From: Odiellus spinosus
Lineage: Eukaryota > Arthropoda > Arachnida > Opiliones > Phalangiidae
Length of the DNA stretch: 64,000 nucleotides
NCBI GenBank assembly: GCA_963920705.1
Contig: OY987239.1
Coordinates: forward strand, 9,143,504-9,207,503
Direction: 5' to 3'
Part shown: positions 8,601 through 19,000 of the stretch, in pieces
Layout: the number at the start of each line of letters is the position of its first letter
Position numbering within the stretch: position 1 is the first letter of the stretch
The notes under the pieces: generated by a model
What the model saw: only the letters and a program-made list of their open reading frames with translations
Database searches by the model: none
What the model was told of the DNA's origin: nothing
Position numbers and translations under genes: made by a program

Positions 8601-11600
8601 CGTTGGAAAAGGTCAGGGAAAAACCTGGAAAAGTCAGGGAATTTGAATCTGAAGAAATTGTGGCAACCCTGTTATTGAAAAATACGCGCATGCTGTAGTC
8701 GTGGTCCTAAATGACCTTCCGGAAAGTCACTAAACTTCCTATCTCGGCTTTATCAGTTCGAGGCTTTCCTAAATTCTGCACAGAGAGACTAACGCCTCTA
8801 CCCATACCCTACGGTTGATTATAGCGCCATCTCTGAGTCAGGGATAATATTTGGCTTTGACAGCACCTTCGGCCTTTCCATCCCACGAATATAAAGATAC
8901 CATTAAGCTTGACGAAGACCTTGCGTTATATCCACGCGTTTCTCCTATCAACAAAATTGTCTGGTGGCGTGGTGGCGGGTAATTCCGTCCACTTTGTTTA
9001 TAAATGTGAATATTTAATTTGGGTTGCTCGAATTAAAACGAAAAATTACTTATATTAGACACTGATAAACGCTTCGTCAGAAGAAAAAATATTTCAAGGC
9101 CATTGGGCAAGGTTCGGCTACGTTACGACTATAGTTAAACAAGAAGCAATTTTCTCCCATTAAATTAATGCCAATTTAAGGAAAAGAAGTTTTTTATGGC
9201 TCCGGAAATCAGGATTAAAAACCGTCACGGAAATTGTACAGATACGAACTCGAGAACACGCGAAAACCCAGAACTTTAGCTAGTAAATAGGCATCTCCGG
9301 TCTCATCTGTATCGAATATTAGAAAAAACTTTCGACAGAGGCCAATTCCGTCCACTCGAAACAACGTCAAGTTTAAAGTTAAACGCGAATTTGCGAGCTT
9401 GAAAATCATTGACGATTGACAATTCAATAATTTCAAAGCAGACAGCTCCGTTTTTCCCGCTTTTTTGCGCAGTCTTTCAGGGCTGGAAATATTTTTAATG
9501 CGAATTCAGTATAAAGGGCGGTAATCATGGACGGAAATAAGCACAAGTCACTGGTCATTTGTCCGGTAAATTTTCCAAATGTCCGATAACTTTTTATTTT
9601 TAAGAGGGGGTCACTGGACAAATGTCCGATAGAAAAAAAAGTACTTTTCAATACAGGAAATGTAGCATTGTCCGGTAATTTTGTTAAATATCCGATAACT
9701 TTTGAATTTTTAAAGGGGGTTACTGGACGTTTGTCCAATAAGAAAAATTTCTTATTTCCGTCCCTGGCGGTAATGTTTCGTAACAATACTTTAAAAAAGG
9801 CTTAGAACATAATATGGCGCGGTTTTTGAGTATGTAAAATGGAAGTATGGGTGTTTTAGTCGTCTTTGAAACTGAGTAAAATATTTTTAATTTAATGTTA
9901 AGAACGCGCAATATGTAAATGAATTTTGGTATTTTTTTTAAGCTTTCACAATGGTTGTTTTTATCCAGATAGAGCAAATAGTTGAAAATTTTGGGTTACA
10001 AAGAATAATGTGGCTCTCATTACTCCGTGATTATCTACGGGTGGACGGGTATTACCCGCCACTGGTTGAAATTAGACTCGGGCCGAACGAAATTACTCTT
10101 CTGGACGGAATTGGCCGCGTCGACTGACTTTGAAAAACGTCTCGTATCTTTTAGACCAATCAAAGTTATGGAAAGCAATGTAGTTTAAAATACGCGCTAA
10201 AGTTGAATTTATAAAAAGGTGCCAAAATGGGACAAAGTTAACATTGGGAGAGTTTCCTTGGTGACGGAATTACCACCAACGGCGGACGGAATTACCCGCC
10301 ACCACCATAATTGTTCCAACTATGACTAACAAATTCAACATTCGCCTATAAAAATTAAGTCTGATCCGTTAACTTTCATAGTTTTTAATCAAAGATCCTA
10401 ACAACAAGGAAATGATTAAACTGAACTCTGTCGCTCATCGTTATTACGGATACATGAAAACATCTCACTTAGAAACATTTCCTAATGGAACTGTCAAATA
10501 CGCGTGGATTAATTCTTTAGCAAACGTAAAGATTCACTTAAGACTCAATTATTTCATAAATCATCTTAAAAAACACCAGAAAAAAATCTATGTTGGCAAA
10601 AAAATTTACTTATCGAGCATGGGTGTCATTTTATTGAGCAAAACAGTACCTCAACGAATCATGGAAAACGTCTATTACTTGTGAGTTTTAACAGAAGCCG
10701 ATGAAACCCTCCTTTAAAGTCTATTACTCCCTGGTATTGTCTACCCCTCTCTGTATGGGTTATTCTCAAAAGGCGCGATTCGTACGCCTCCTAACGGTAG
10801 ATGTTTTCGGAGCGGGAGTTCGTCCAGCGAATATCTCTAGCAGCCTTGGACTTCGTCCAAAAACGTCCTCGTTTGTGGAGAGAGAGAATTTCCAATTTTC
10901 CGTAGACAGGGGGGATGAAGTAGGACCCCTTCTGACTCGTAAAATTGTGAATTTTACCCATACAGAGAGGAGCGCTATATGGAACATTGGAGTAGTAGAC
11001 TTCAAAGGAGGGTTTCATCGGCTTCTGACTTTTTTGAAATAAAGTCATAGACTTTTGATTTTTTTAATTTTATTTTTCAACGGCTTCAGGGGGATTAATT
11101 AATTTAATTAGTGCTTCTATAAGTTCCTATAATTTTCCTCTTTTGAGATTTCTTTGGTATTTGCCACTTTCCACTGCATGTTTTTAATATATATATATAT
11201 GCCCAACCAAAAATGAAATAAATTTTTAATTGAGATGACAGTGCCTTAAAACTACAAAAATGAAGTGAAATGGTTTTGGGAACTTGGATCAAGGGTCATC
11301 TTCACTATTTAGATTTAGAATGACGTTTAACTTCATATTTGAAACCTGTATTATAATTTTATTTGTCTTGTCACCCTGTTGGTCTTAACCCTAGCTATAT
11401 TAAAATGTATTCGATATATCAGTATCTGTAGCGTAATTGTGTATATTTGTGCAGGGGTCATAGGTATGTGGAAACCGATCAGGCCACCCGAAATGATCGA
11501 GCCTGGGATCGTGAATACGGAGGTTGCTGCTGGGCGACTGAAAAATTAACCAGTTTGAATTTGGAGAGAGTCATGACAGTTCAGGAATTAATTGTTGTAT

Positions 11601-11677
11601 TTCAAGCTTGGTTGTACGGTATCTCCATCTCTCTGGCAATATTGCTACTCGAACTGCTTGTCTATTATTTTCATTAA
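5666..11677 (+). CDS. Divergent ionotropic receptor gene b1
   Basis: Exons: E1 5666-5698, E2 5775-5887, a frameshifted E3 relic near 7172-7256, no recognisable E4, E5 7329-7632, E6 7790-8007, E7 10382-10680, E8 11455-11677. E5-E8 are open and phase-compatible and carry M1, pore loop, M2 (SYSGILKSKLTV), S2 and the last helix. E2 ends in phase 2 but E5 needs phase 0, so E1-E2 cannot join E5 directly; either an unseen exon bridges them or the gene starts in E5 at ATG 7338. This is the most diverged of the four paralogues, with changes concentrated before M1 and in S2. Introns hold a CAGAGG element (E2-E3), an inverted MITE-1, a CAGGGTTGCC element with tandem repeats, and a 1.34 kb GGTGGCGGG element (both in E6-E7). 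Confidence 0.7.
5775..5887 (+). CDS. IR gene b1 E2 (S1 region)
   Basis: TTTTAAAACAG acceptor and AG|GTACGT donor, phase 0 to phase 2, 37 codons plus two bases. It encodes LDDLLSGVFINQDVRSFSQY and ILMNLANV. The block resembles the iGluR S1 stretch around 'GELVYGKADIAIAPLTIT'; that match is by eye. Confidence 0.62.
6029..6434. mobile_element. CAGAGG-type inverted-repeat element in gene b1 intron
   Basis: About 406 bp with an essentially perfect terminal inverted repeat of about 40 bp starting CAGAGGTATATAATAACCCC. The flanks read GATAATAG on the left and ATAATAG on the right, a 7-8 bp target duplication. Paralogous introns at 13380-13430 and 31360-31400 lack it. Termini and duplication size suggest a hAT-like non-autonomous element. 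No coding capacity is seen. Confidence 0.82.
6629..6969 (-). mobile_element. MITE-1 copy (inverted)
   Basis: Full-length copy in the opposite orientation to the other copies, with 32 bp terminal inverted repeats starting CAGAAGCCGATGAAACCC. It lies in the gene b1 intron upstream of the E3 relic. Confidence 0.9.
7172..7256 (+). pseudogene. Gene b1 E3 relic
   Basis: Follows the conserved acceptor TTTAATTATCTCAG. Compared with the open E3 at 24263-24388 it has a 1 bp insertion (GACAATACGG for GACAAACGG), further changes, and is truncated after about 85 bases. No E4 homologue is seen between here and E5. Confidence 0.6.
7329..7632 (+). CDS. IR gene b1 E5: end of S1, M1, pore loop start
   Basis: TTATGTAG acceptor before ATC ATT CAC ATG; ends C|GTTAAGT; same 304-base length as the other copies. 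The N-terminal third (LLQITSTHAFKKYNMSPV) is strongly diverged from a, c and d, while M1 (DIIWILTAIFIIILSMTS) is conserved. Confidence 0.82.
7790..8007 (+). CDS. IR gene b1 E6: pore, M2, start of S2
   Basis: ACGAACAG acceptor, AAG|GTAACA donor, 218 bases. GWLLAMTVLTKSYSGILKSK is followed by INTLEDIERSPGTK. The sequence just before the donor (LLLRLTSPSEEYLTK) differs from the other copies. Confidence 0.86.
8174..8320. repeat. 29 bp tandem repeat (GTCAGGGAATTTGAAAATGA units)
   Basis: Four full units and one partial unit of about 29 bp, nearly identical, inside the CAGGGTTGCC element. Confidence 0.9.
8541..8630. repeat. 23 bp tandem repeat (GGTCAGGGAAAATCGTTGGA units)
   Basis: About three consecutive units of 23 bp plus a degenerate one, near the right end of the same element. 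The GTCAGGGAA core is shared with the 29 bp array. Confidence 0.88.
8963..10306. mobile_element. GGTGGCGGGTAATTCCGTCC inverted-repeat element, 1.34 kb
   Basis: The left end (GTGGTGGCGGGTAATTCCGT) and right end (ACGGAATTACCCGCCACCAC) are inverted copies. AATTGT occurs at both flanks. Variants of the motif (GACGGAATT, ACGGGTATTACCCGCC) recur inside near 9340, 9530, 10040, 10110 and 10263. A roughly 110 bp direct repeat of TGTCCGGTAA, TGTCCGATAACTTT and GGGGGT-ACTGGAC lies at 9547-9750. No transposase reading frame is recognisable. It is missing from the other paralogues. Confidence 0.7.
10382..10680 (+). CDS. IR gene b1 E7: ligand-binding lobe S2
   Basis: TTTCATAG acceptor before TTT TTA ATC AAA GAT; 299 bases; ends TT|GTGAGT. 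It is diverged in the middle (ANVKIHLRLNYFINHLKKHQ) but keeps KKIYVGKKIYLSSMGVI. The MITE-1 copy begins 12 bases after the exon. Confidence 0.84.
10692..11027 (+). mobile_element. MITE-1 copy
   Basis: Full length, both 32 bp termini present, inserted 12 bases downstream of the E7 donor of gene b1. Confidence 0.9.
11455..11677 (+). CDS. IR gene b1 E8: end of S2 and C-terminal helix
   Basis: TTTGTGCAG acceptor. One codon longer than in a, c and d (EYGGCCWATEKL against EYGECWAPEKL). Ends LVYYFH TAA, the ancestral stop position. Confidence 0.85.
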
Positions 11678-13054
11678 ACAAGCCTGCACATCTCTTATAT
11701 TGAACATCCCAACAATCCAATGAAAACGGAAAACGTAATTGTAATTTTGTTTACAAGCTCGGTCAACGAATAAAATATAGTAATATATAAAGTTTATATT
11801 ATTTAAAACTAAAACTTCGAGTCTGAAGTTTCAGCATTATTCTGAATACAAACGTCGCTTTTATTACATTTCGAAACTTATTTTAATTTTAACACGAGAA
11901 AATTTAAAACACCATATTTGCGAAGTCATCAAGAATTCAAATTTAAGGCTTTGTTTTCTAATAGAGCTTATTTCTGATACACGCCCATGTAATTACATTG
12001 TAAATATATCCGAATACAATGAACATTTGCCAAAGTCGTTGAAATTATTTAATGTTTGCGCTGCCATTAATATTATATTTTAATGGTTATAAGCATTTGT
12101 GAATAGTTATTGTTCTAAATTTATCATAACACACCGTATAATAACACGCGTTTAATGATATCTCGACGTATTCGGACAGATCAGTAGCGTTGGATTCGAT
12201 CACCATTCGAAGGGTTCCAAGTCTGTAAAACTTTCAGTATTTGAATAAGATCTTCTGATTTATAAAAATATTTTATTCGTCTTCTTATTTTCTTAAAATT
12301 AGACTATTATTGTTTTCGAGTCTTGCGAAAACAGTAGCTAGCTATTTGTGATAGTGCCAAATAAGCTGGGATATTTTCTCTTAGAAACTGAATTTTTTTA
12401 GATCTTTCGTTCTGGACGATGAATATTAACTCTTCTACTACAGACAGGAGTTTTCAAAATTTCCTTCCATTACAAGGCATACTTTAAATGCCATTGAAAG
12501 TCTATTTGAACCACCCTGTATAAGAAATCAATAGTCTCACTTTATTAAAGGGAGGATGCAACCTAACAACAAGTGATTTTTTTATCGATTCCTTATTATT
12601 TAAATAAGCCTAATCCACTATTTAAAAAATTTACAAACAAATATTAAACTAGAAATAAATTTAAAACTTATCCTGACAATAGGCTTAGTGGGATTCATGG
12701 AGCTCCTGATTTCCTGGTAAATGTACCGCCAGAATTTGACTCGAGACACTGTAGCTGTCGGAGTCGCCGTTTAAATAGTGAACCAAAGAGCGCCACTCTT
12801 TGGTGAAATTCCTTAGTTGTGAGGGAAACAATATAGCCATGGGGGCCCCGCCGAAATTCTGTAACTCTCTCCTGACTTGAAATATCGAGATGAAGAGTCC
12901 AAACAACTCGAGCAAAACTTTTGCCTAAATTTAAATGATGGGCTTTTGCTGATAATGTTAAGCTATGGGGTGTTGTTTACTTTTGTGGAATAAAGTCATA
13001 GACTTTTGATATCATAAGTGATTTAATGATTTTTATAGATATAGCATCTATAAT
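11678..13054. other. Spacer between genes b1 and c1
   Basis: Begins with an AT-rich 3' flank shared by all four genes (TTGAACATCCCA and CATTTGCCAAAGTCGTTGAA blocks). It continues with a truncated foldback arm (12549-12715) and then a block near 12716-12935 that recurs before E1 of c, d and a. The last 110 bases before the ATG are nearly identical in c, d and a and may hold the promoter or 5' UTR. No gene is seen. Confidence 0.6.
12549..12715. mobile_element. Truncated TTAA foldback element (left arm only)
   Basis: Starts after TTAA with AGGGAGGATGCAACCTAAC and follows the left arm of the element at 2933-3368 as far as GAGCTCCTGATTTCCT, then stops abruptly. Confidence 0.8.
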
Positions 13055-13087
13055 ATGGCGACAGAAAAATTTGAGTTTCGCTTTAGC
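13055..13087 (+). CDS. IR gene c1 E1
   Basis: ATG opens MATEKFEFRFS; donor AGC|GTAAGT in phase 0. The same 33 bases occur in d and a with one or no change. Confidence 0.52.
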
Positions 13088-16000
13088 GTAAGTTGATTTT
13101 GTGGAATCCATATCCGTAGTGAGTGATCATGATAATTATTTTAAAACAGTCTTTGGGACATTACACTCAAAAACGGATTGAAAAAATCTTGAGTGGAGAA
13201 TTTGCAGATATGGACGTGCATTCATTTTCGCAATATATATTAATGAATCTAGCAAATGTTAGGTACGTTCACATTCCAAAATATCTTGTTACTTTTATTA
13301 ATTTAATTTTTCTGGCTCACGATTTCTTTAAAATGGCTAGTACCCCTTGATTTATATTTATTTTACATGCGTAGAACACTTCAAGGATCAAATATATGTA
13401 TAACTTTTGTTAGTAGTAACTACCATAAAAGAGGAGGAGCTTACTTAGGGAATGCTGCCGCCGACGTCATCAACTACGTAATAGCTTGTAAAGTTCATGA
13501 CGCTCGTGAGCACCGAGTATTTAAGCTTATTTTTTTCTATATCCGTGTCAGCTCTCAAGGTCGGGTCTCTCCCGAGTGACTTCTGACCTGTCTGACCTCT
13601 AGCGTTTTATGACAACAGAAATAACTGCCCTGTAGAGCCTAACGCCAGGCGATTTCATGACGTAGTTAGCAACCCTATATAATTCTAATTTTTGATTTTT
13701 ATACGAGGGAAAATGAACCTTAAACATATTTGTTTTATTTGTCGTTTCTCGTTTTCTCTGTAAGTAATGTTTTATTAACTGTTATAGCGTTGTTTATATA
13801 TCACCGCGATCATTTAAACATGCAGGAAGTGCTTTGTATAATGGAGTAAGTATTGAAACTAGACGACAAACGGAAAAGATGTAGCGAAAAGGGAAGGAGC
13901 ATTTTTGTCATACGAAAATTATCGACAGGCAATTTTGGGTTTATACATTTATGCAGGTCGGTAGGTCGTGTAGAGTTTTTATTTCATCGACAATGGGTTC
14001 ATTCAGGAGCCGATGAAACCCTCCTTTGAAGTCTATTACTCCCGGGTCTTGTCTACCCCTCTCTGTATGGGTAAGTTTCAAAAAGCGCGATTCGTACGCC
14101 TCCTAACGGTAGATATTTTCGGAGCGGGAGTTCGTCCAGCGAATATCTCTATTAGCCTTAGAGTTCGTCAACCAAACGTCGTCGTTTGTGGAGAGAGAGA
14201 GAATTTCCAATTTTGCGTAGACCGGGGGGTATGAAGTAGGATCCCTCCGATCTCGTAAAATTGAGAATTTTACCCATACAGAGAGGAGCGCTATATGGAA
14301 CATTAGTGTAGTAGACTTCAAAGGAGGGTTTCATCGGCTTCTATTTCATTTGATAGAAGATACATTTTATAGATGAGGAAGCGTTTTTCTATAGTGTTGT
14401 TTAAGTCATTTTGTCAGAGAACTAGGGCTGAAGAAGCTGAAGCGTTAAGATACTTAACTTTTTCATTTGCTGACCGGGTAATCTCACACTTTTAAATACG
14501 TAACTGTTTTATCTTCAAAACCACTTGTCCCATGGGGCAAAAAAAGTCAAGATGAGTGGTTTTAACTTTAGTAGAAATGAGAACATTAATCCCTTGTCCT
14601 TTTTCTCTGTGTCGTCACTCCAAATTTAAACAATAGAAACCTGTATTTTGTAGGTCTTTCATATGTACATGCAAAGTTCTGTGCCAGCTAGCACCGAAGC
14701 CTTCCATATTTCTCCTGTTTATAAGATCTCAGAAACTAGAATATTTACTGCCATAAATCCGACAAGTTTCGGTGGAACGGCAAGATTCTCACTGGCAGGA
14801 TTTCAAGACATAATTTGGATATTAATGGCGATCTTCATCATTGTTTTGTCTATCACTTCTTTGCTTTTCAAGTATTTTATCCAGCGACACTCTCGTCAAC
14901 GTAATTTCTTGTGTTTTGAATACCTCTTCTTCTTTGTGTCTTCGTTATTGCAAAACCGTTAAGTATTGATTTTAAAAATACGAATGCCCCTGAAAGTACC
15001 ATCGCATAGGACTTGCTCAAGCCCGTCGTCAGGGGGGGGGGGCGGGGGGGCCCGGCCCTACCTATAATGGGCTTGGCCCTACCTACAATTTTTCCAAAAA
15101 TCTTCAAATATCTTCATGGCCCTACCTGTCATTTCGATGGCCCTACCTGTCATTTCGATGGCCCTACCTGTCATTTCGATGGCCCTACCTGTCATTTCGA
15201 TGGCCCTACCTGTCATTTCGATGGCCCTACCTGTCATTTCGATGGCCCTACCTGTCATTTCGATGGCCCTACCTGTCTTTTCGATGGCCCTACCTGTCAT
15301 TTCGATGGCCCTACCTGTCATTTCGATGGCCCTACCTGTCATTTCGATGGCCCTACCTGTCATTTCGATGGCCCTACCTGTCATTTCGATGGCCCTACCT
15401 GTCATTTCGATGGCCCTACCTGTCATTTCGATGGCCCTACCTGTCATTTCGATGGCCCTACCTGTCATTTCGATGGCCCTACCAGGCTACGTATAAATTC
15501 TCTCTAGTTAAAAGTTAGAGAAAATATGTTACCCAGCTATAAAAACAACGTTTTTGCTGACCTTCCGTAGACGACAATGCAGAAGTCTCTGAATGTCTAG
15601 AGCCTAGAAAATCATATCATTATCCATCATAGCAGCCCAAATACAGGCCCTCGGGTCGGCTCGGGACCCAAAGTGACCCGCCAACGCATTTAAATTTACC
15701 CGGCAACAGCAGCGATCGGCTGCCGCAGTCCCGCCACGCCATTGTGTCGTGCTGCCAATACCGGCAGCTGCGGGCAGCCGCCACGTTATTGGTACCAAAT
15801 TTGAAAATTTCTTGTGGTAATACTATTTCGTCCGAAAATGTGCCCTACCACGGCCCTACCTAAAATTTTAACCTGGCGACGGCCCTGGACTTGCTAGAGA
15901 AAACGTGTCCTTTATCCAAGTATATTTACCCAGGGTTCGTACACCACCTAAAAAAGTCAGGGAAAATTACCCTTAAAATAGGCTTAGCTGGATTCAAGGA

Positions 16001-19000
16001 GATCCTAAATTACTAATTTGACCAATGAGCAAAGGCCCGTCGTTAAGACGAAATCGCCATGAGATAAAACCTATTTTTATGAACGCAAATCATTTACTCC
16101 ACTCTTAATTTACGAACCCGATGTTTTCATTCGACAAAATTCTATCAAATATCTATTAACTGGATGGTTGCTGGCCATGTTTGTTCTGGCAAAGTCGTAT
16201 TCGGGTATTTTGAAAAGCAAATTGACAGTCTCGAAATTTTCTCGGATCAACACGTTGCAAGATATTGCTTGCGAAAAGGTGTCTTTTATACAAGTATGTT
16301 TACTCAGGGAAATTGAAATGGACCCAAAAGGTCAGGGAAATAATTTTTTTGGCGAAAGTTAGTTATTATTTATCGAAGTAAGATCGTAGAGCCCCTAGCG
16401 GCATCTAGGTAATAATATAGAGATCACGAGTTAAATTTATGATATATTGTTAATTTTAAATTATTAAAATTATTTGACACTTAAAATAAATCCTAATTAA
16501 TTTACACAAAATGTATTCTCGGTTATTAACCTAACATTTATGAATTTTCCGCCTACATTTGAATATCCCGCCCTTTTTACCCTCAAGAAAGCGACATCTA
16601 ACGATATTTTTGAAATCAGTACCCCCGCCCCTTTTATTTATTTATTCTAAGGATAGATAAGGCAGTGGCTAGGTAATTTGTCGAAAAGGATGATACGTAA
16701 AACTCGTGGATGGTGTCAGTAATACGTCTATACAAAGCGAAATAATTTCATAGGCACTTTTATTTTTAACATGGACCCGTAAAATAGGCTTAGTTGGATT
16801 CATTGAGTTCCTGAATTTTTTCATAATGGTCAGCGACCAATAGCGAAGGCCCGTCGTTAAGGCGAGATCTCCATGAGACAAAACCTCTTTTATGAAGGCA
16901 AATCTTTTACTCCACTCTTAATTTACGAACCCGATGTTTTCATTCGACAAAATTCTATCAAATATCTATTAACTGGATGGTTGCTGGCCATGTTTGTTCT
17001 GGCAAAGTCGTATTCGGGTATTTTGAAAAGCAAATTGACAGTCTCGAAATTTTCTCGGATCAACACGTTGCAAGATATTGGACGTAGTCCGGGAACTAAA
17101 CCACTTCTTAGTTACCCATCTGGCTTTGAGGATTATTTGACAAAGGTAACAAATACTGTATTTGAAGACAAACAGTCGGCTTTGAACAAACCTGGAAATA
17201 TGACGATATTAGAATGGTCATAAAAAACCTCCCCTCTACGCGTTTCCCATAGCAACGGGTGTAATGCGTGGATAGGTACGAGAGCGAGAGATAGTGAGTG
17301 GCAGGCGCGCCATCTATTGCGATAATTCATTATATTTGTACTACAAATGGCGTAGCCCCTAGAAGTTGGTTTATGAGTATGGACATTTCGAATTCGTCCA
17401 TTAGAATGGTCATAAAAAAAAACTCTCCTAATGCATGCTAGGACATCCTGTTTCCTGACAAGGGGAATGAGGCGGCGTAGGGAGAATTAACTAGGTTTTT
17501 CCGCCAGGTGGCGTAGGTCTTCAAGTTTCTGTCTCTCTCCTGTGGAGTCCTGAATACGAAGGGCTCCAACATATGACTAACAAATTAAGCATTCGCCTAT
17601 AACAATTAAAGTCTGATACGTTAACTTTCCTAGTTTTCCATCAAAGATCCTAACAATAAGGAAATGATCAAATTGAACTCTGACGCTCATCGTTATAAAG
17701 GATTCTTGACACCATCTTACTTAGAAACATTTCCTAATGGAACTGTCAAATACGAGTGGATAAATTCTGTATCAAACGTACAGAATGAGTTAAGAAGCAT
17801 TCCTGTGATTGATCATCTCAAAAAACACCAGAAAAAAATCTATATTGGCAAAAAAGTTTACTTATCGACCATGGCTGTCATTCCATTTAGCAAAACAGTA
17901 CCACCACGAATCATGGAAAACGTCTATTACTTGTGAGTTTTAATGTATACTTACACGCGAAAGAAGATGTAGCTGGTCCTTTAGATCGGCATATATAGGG
18001 TGTCTCAGAGCTACAATGGGTTCTATGGGTCATTTTTGTCGTACAGGGCGCCGTTTAAAGGGAGAATGCAACCTAACAACAAGTGATTTTTTTTTTTCGA
18101 TTCCTTATTATTTAAATAGGCCTAATCCACTATTTAAAAAATTTACAAACAAATATTAAACTAGAAATAAATTTAAAACTTACCCGGAAAATAGGCTTAG
18201 TGGGATTCATGGAGCTCCTGATTTCCTCGCGTGTAAGGTCTAGCGACCAATCGCCCGTGACATAAGTCTCGTGGAGATCTCGCGTGAACGACGGGCCTTT
18301 GCTCATTGGTCGCTAGACCTGACACGGACGCGATTCAGAATCTCCATGAATCCCGCTAAGCCTATTTTCCGGGTAAGTTTTAAATTTATTTCTAGTTTAA
18401 TATTTGTATTGTAAACTTTTTATCGGTGGATTAGGCCTATTTAAACGATAAGGAATCGATGAAAAAATCACTTGAAATTAGGTTGCATTCTCCTTTTAAG
18501 AGTTACGAAAGGAATCATGCGCGGGTGACCCCTTAAACCTTAATCGGCGCCTCGTACGACAAAACGTCATAGAACATTTTCGTCTTAAAATGACCCATAG
18601 AACCCACAATAGATTGGTCTTACCACCATTTTCGAAACACGCTGTATATTTTAGCAAAAGTCCATCAATTTATTCCATAGAAGTAATCAACGCCATGTAG
18701 CTTAATACCATCAAGAAACGTCCTGGTAAATGTAGCAGCATGATTTTGATTCTGTCGGTGTAAATAATGAAGGGAGCTCCCCTTTTTAGAGAAATTCCGG
18801 AGAGGGGGGGGGAAGATAGTATATAGCCAAGCGCGGCCTGCCTAAATTCAGACACTCTCCCGACTCAAAGTATTGTGGAAGAGTCCAAATTAGTCGAGCC
18901 AGACAGGGGTGATGACTTTTTGGACTTTTAAGTGATGACGTAAAATTGGATAGTATTAGTATCCATTGCATGTTTTTAATATATATCAGAAGCCGATGAA

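Larger units (their letters stand above)
8136..8671. mobile_element. CAGGGTTGCC element with internal tandem repeats
   Basis: The left end CAGGGTTGCCA and right end TGGCAACCCTG form an inverted repeat. The direct flank TTATT occurs on both sides. The paralogous d1 intron near 27140 reads GGTATTTATTGAACTAAATACGCG and is empty. The interior consists mostly of GTCAGGGAA tandem repeats. It is short and non-coding. Confidence 0.78.

Noticed and set aside
9433..9977. Minus-strand frames of 85 and 117 codons inside the GGTGGCGGG element
   Set aside because: No recognisable transposase motif, and part of the frame comes from the TGTCCGGTAA direct repeat. Kept as unexplained, not called.
10701..11042. 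Reading frames inside MITE-1 on both strands (for example KPSFEVYYS on one strand)
   Set aside because: Present only because copies of the same element recur; broken in many copies by small indels. No protein domain.
16669..16881. Minus-strand frame LALTTGLRYWSLTIMKKFRN, repeated at 26568, 49083 and 58982
   Set aside because: It lies in intron sequence shared by exchange between c and d. Identity reflects recent copying, not selection, and no domain is visible.
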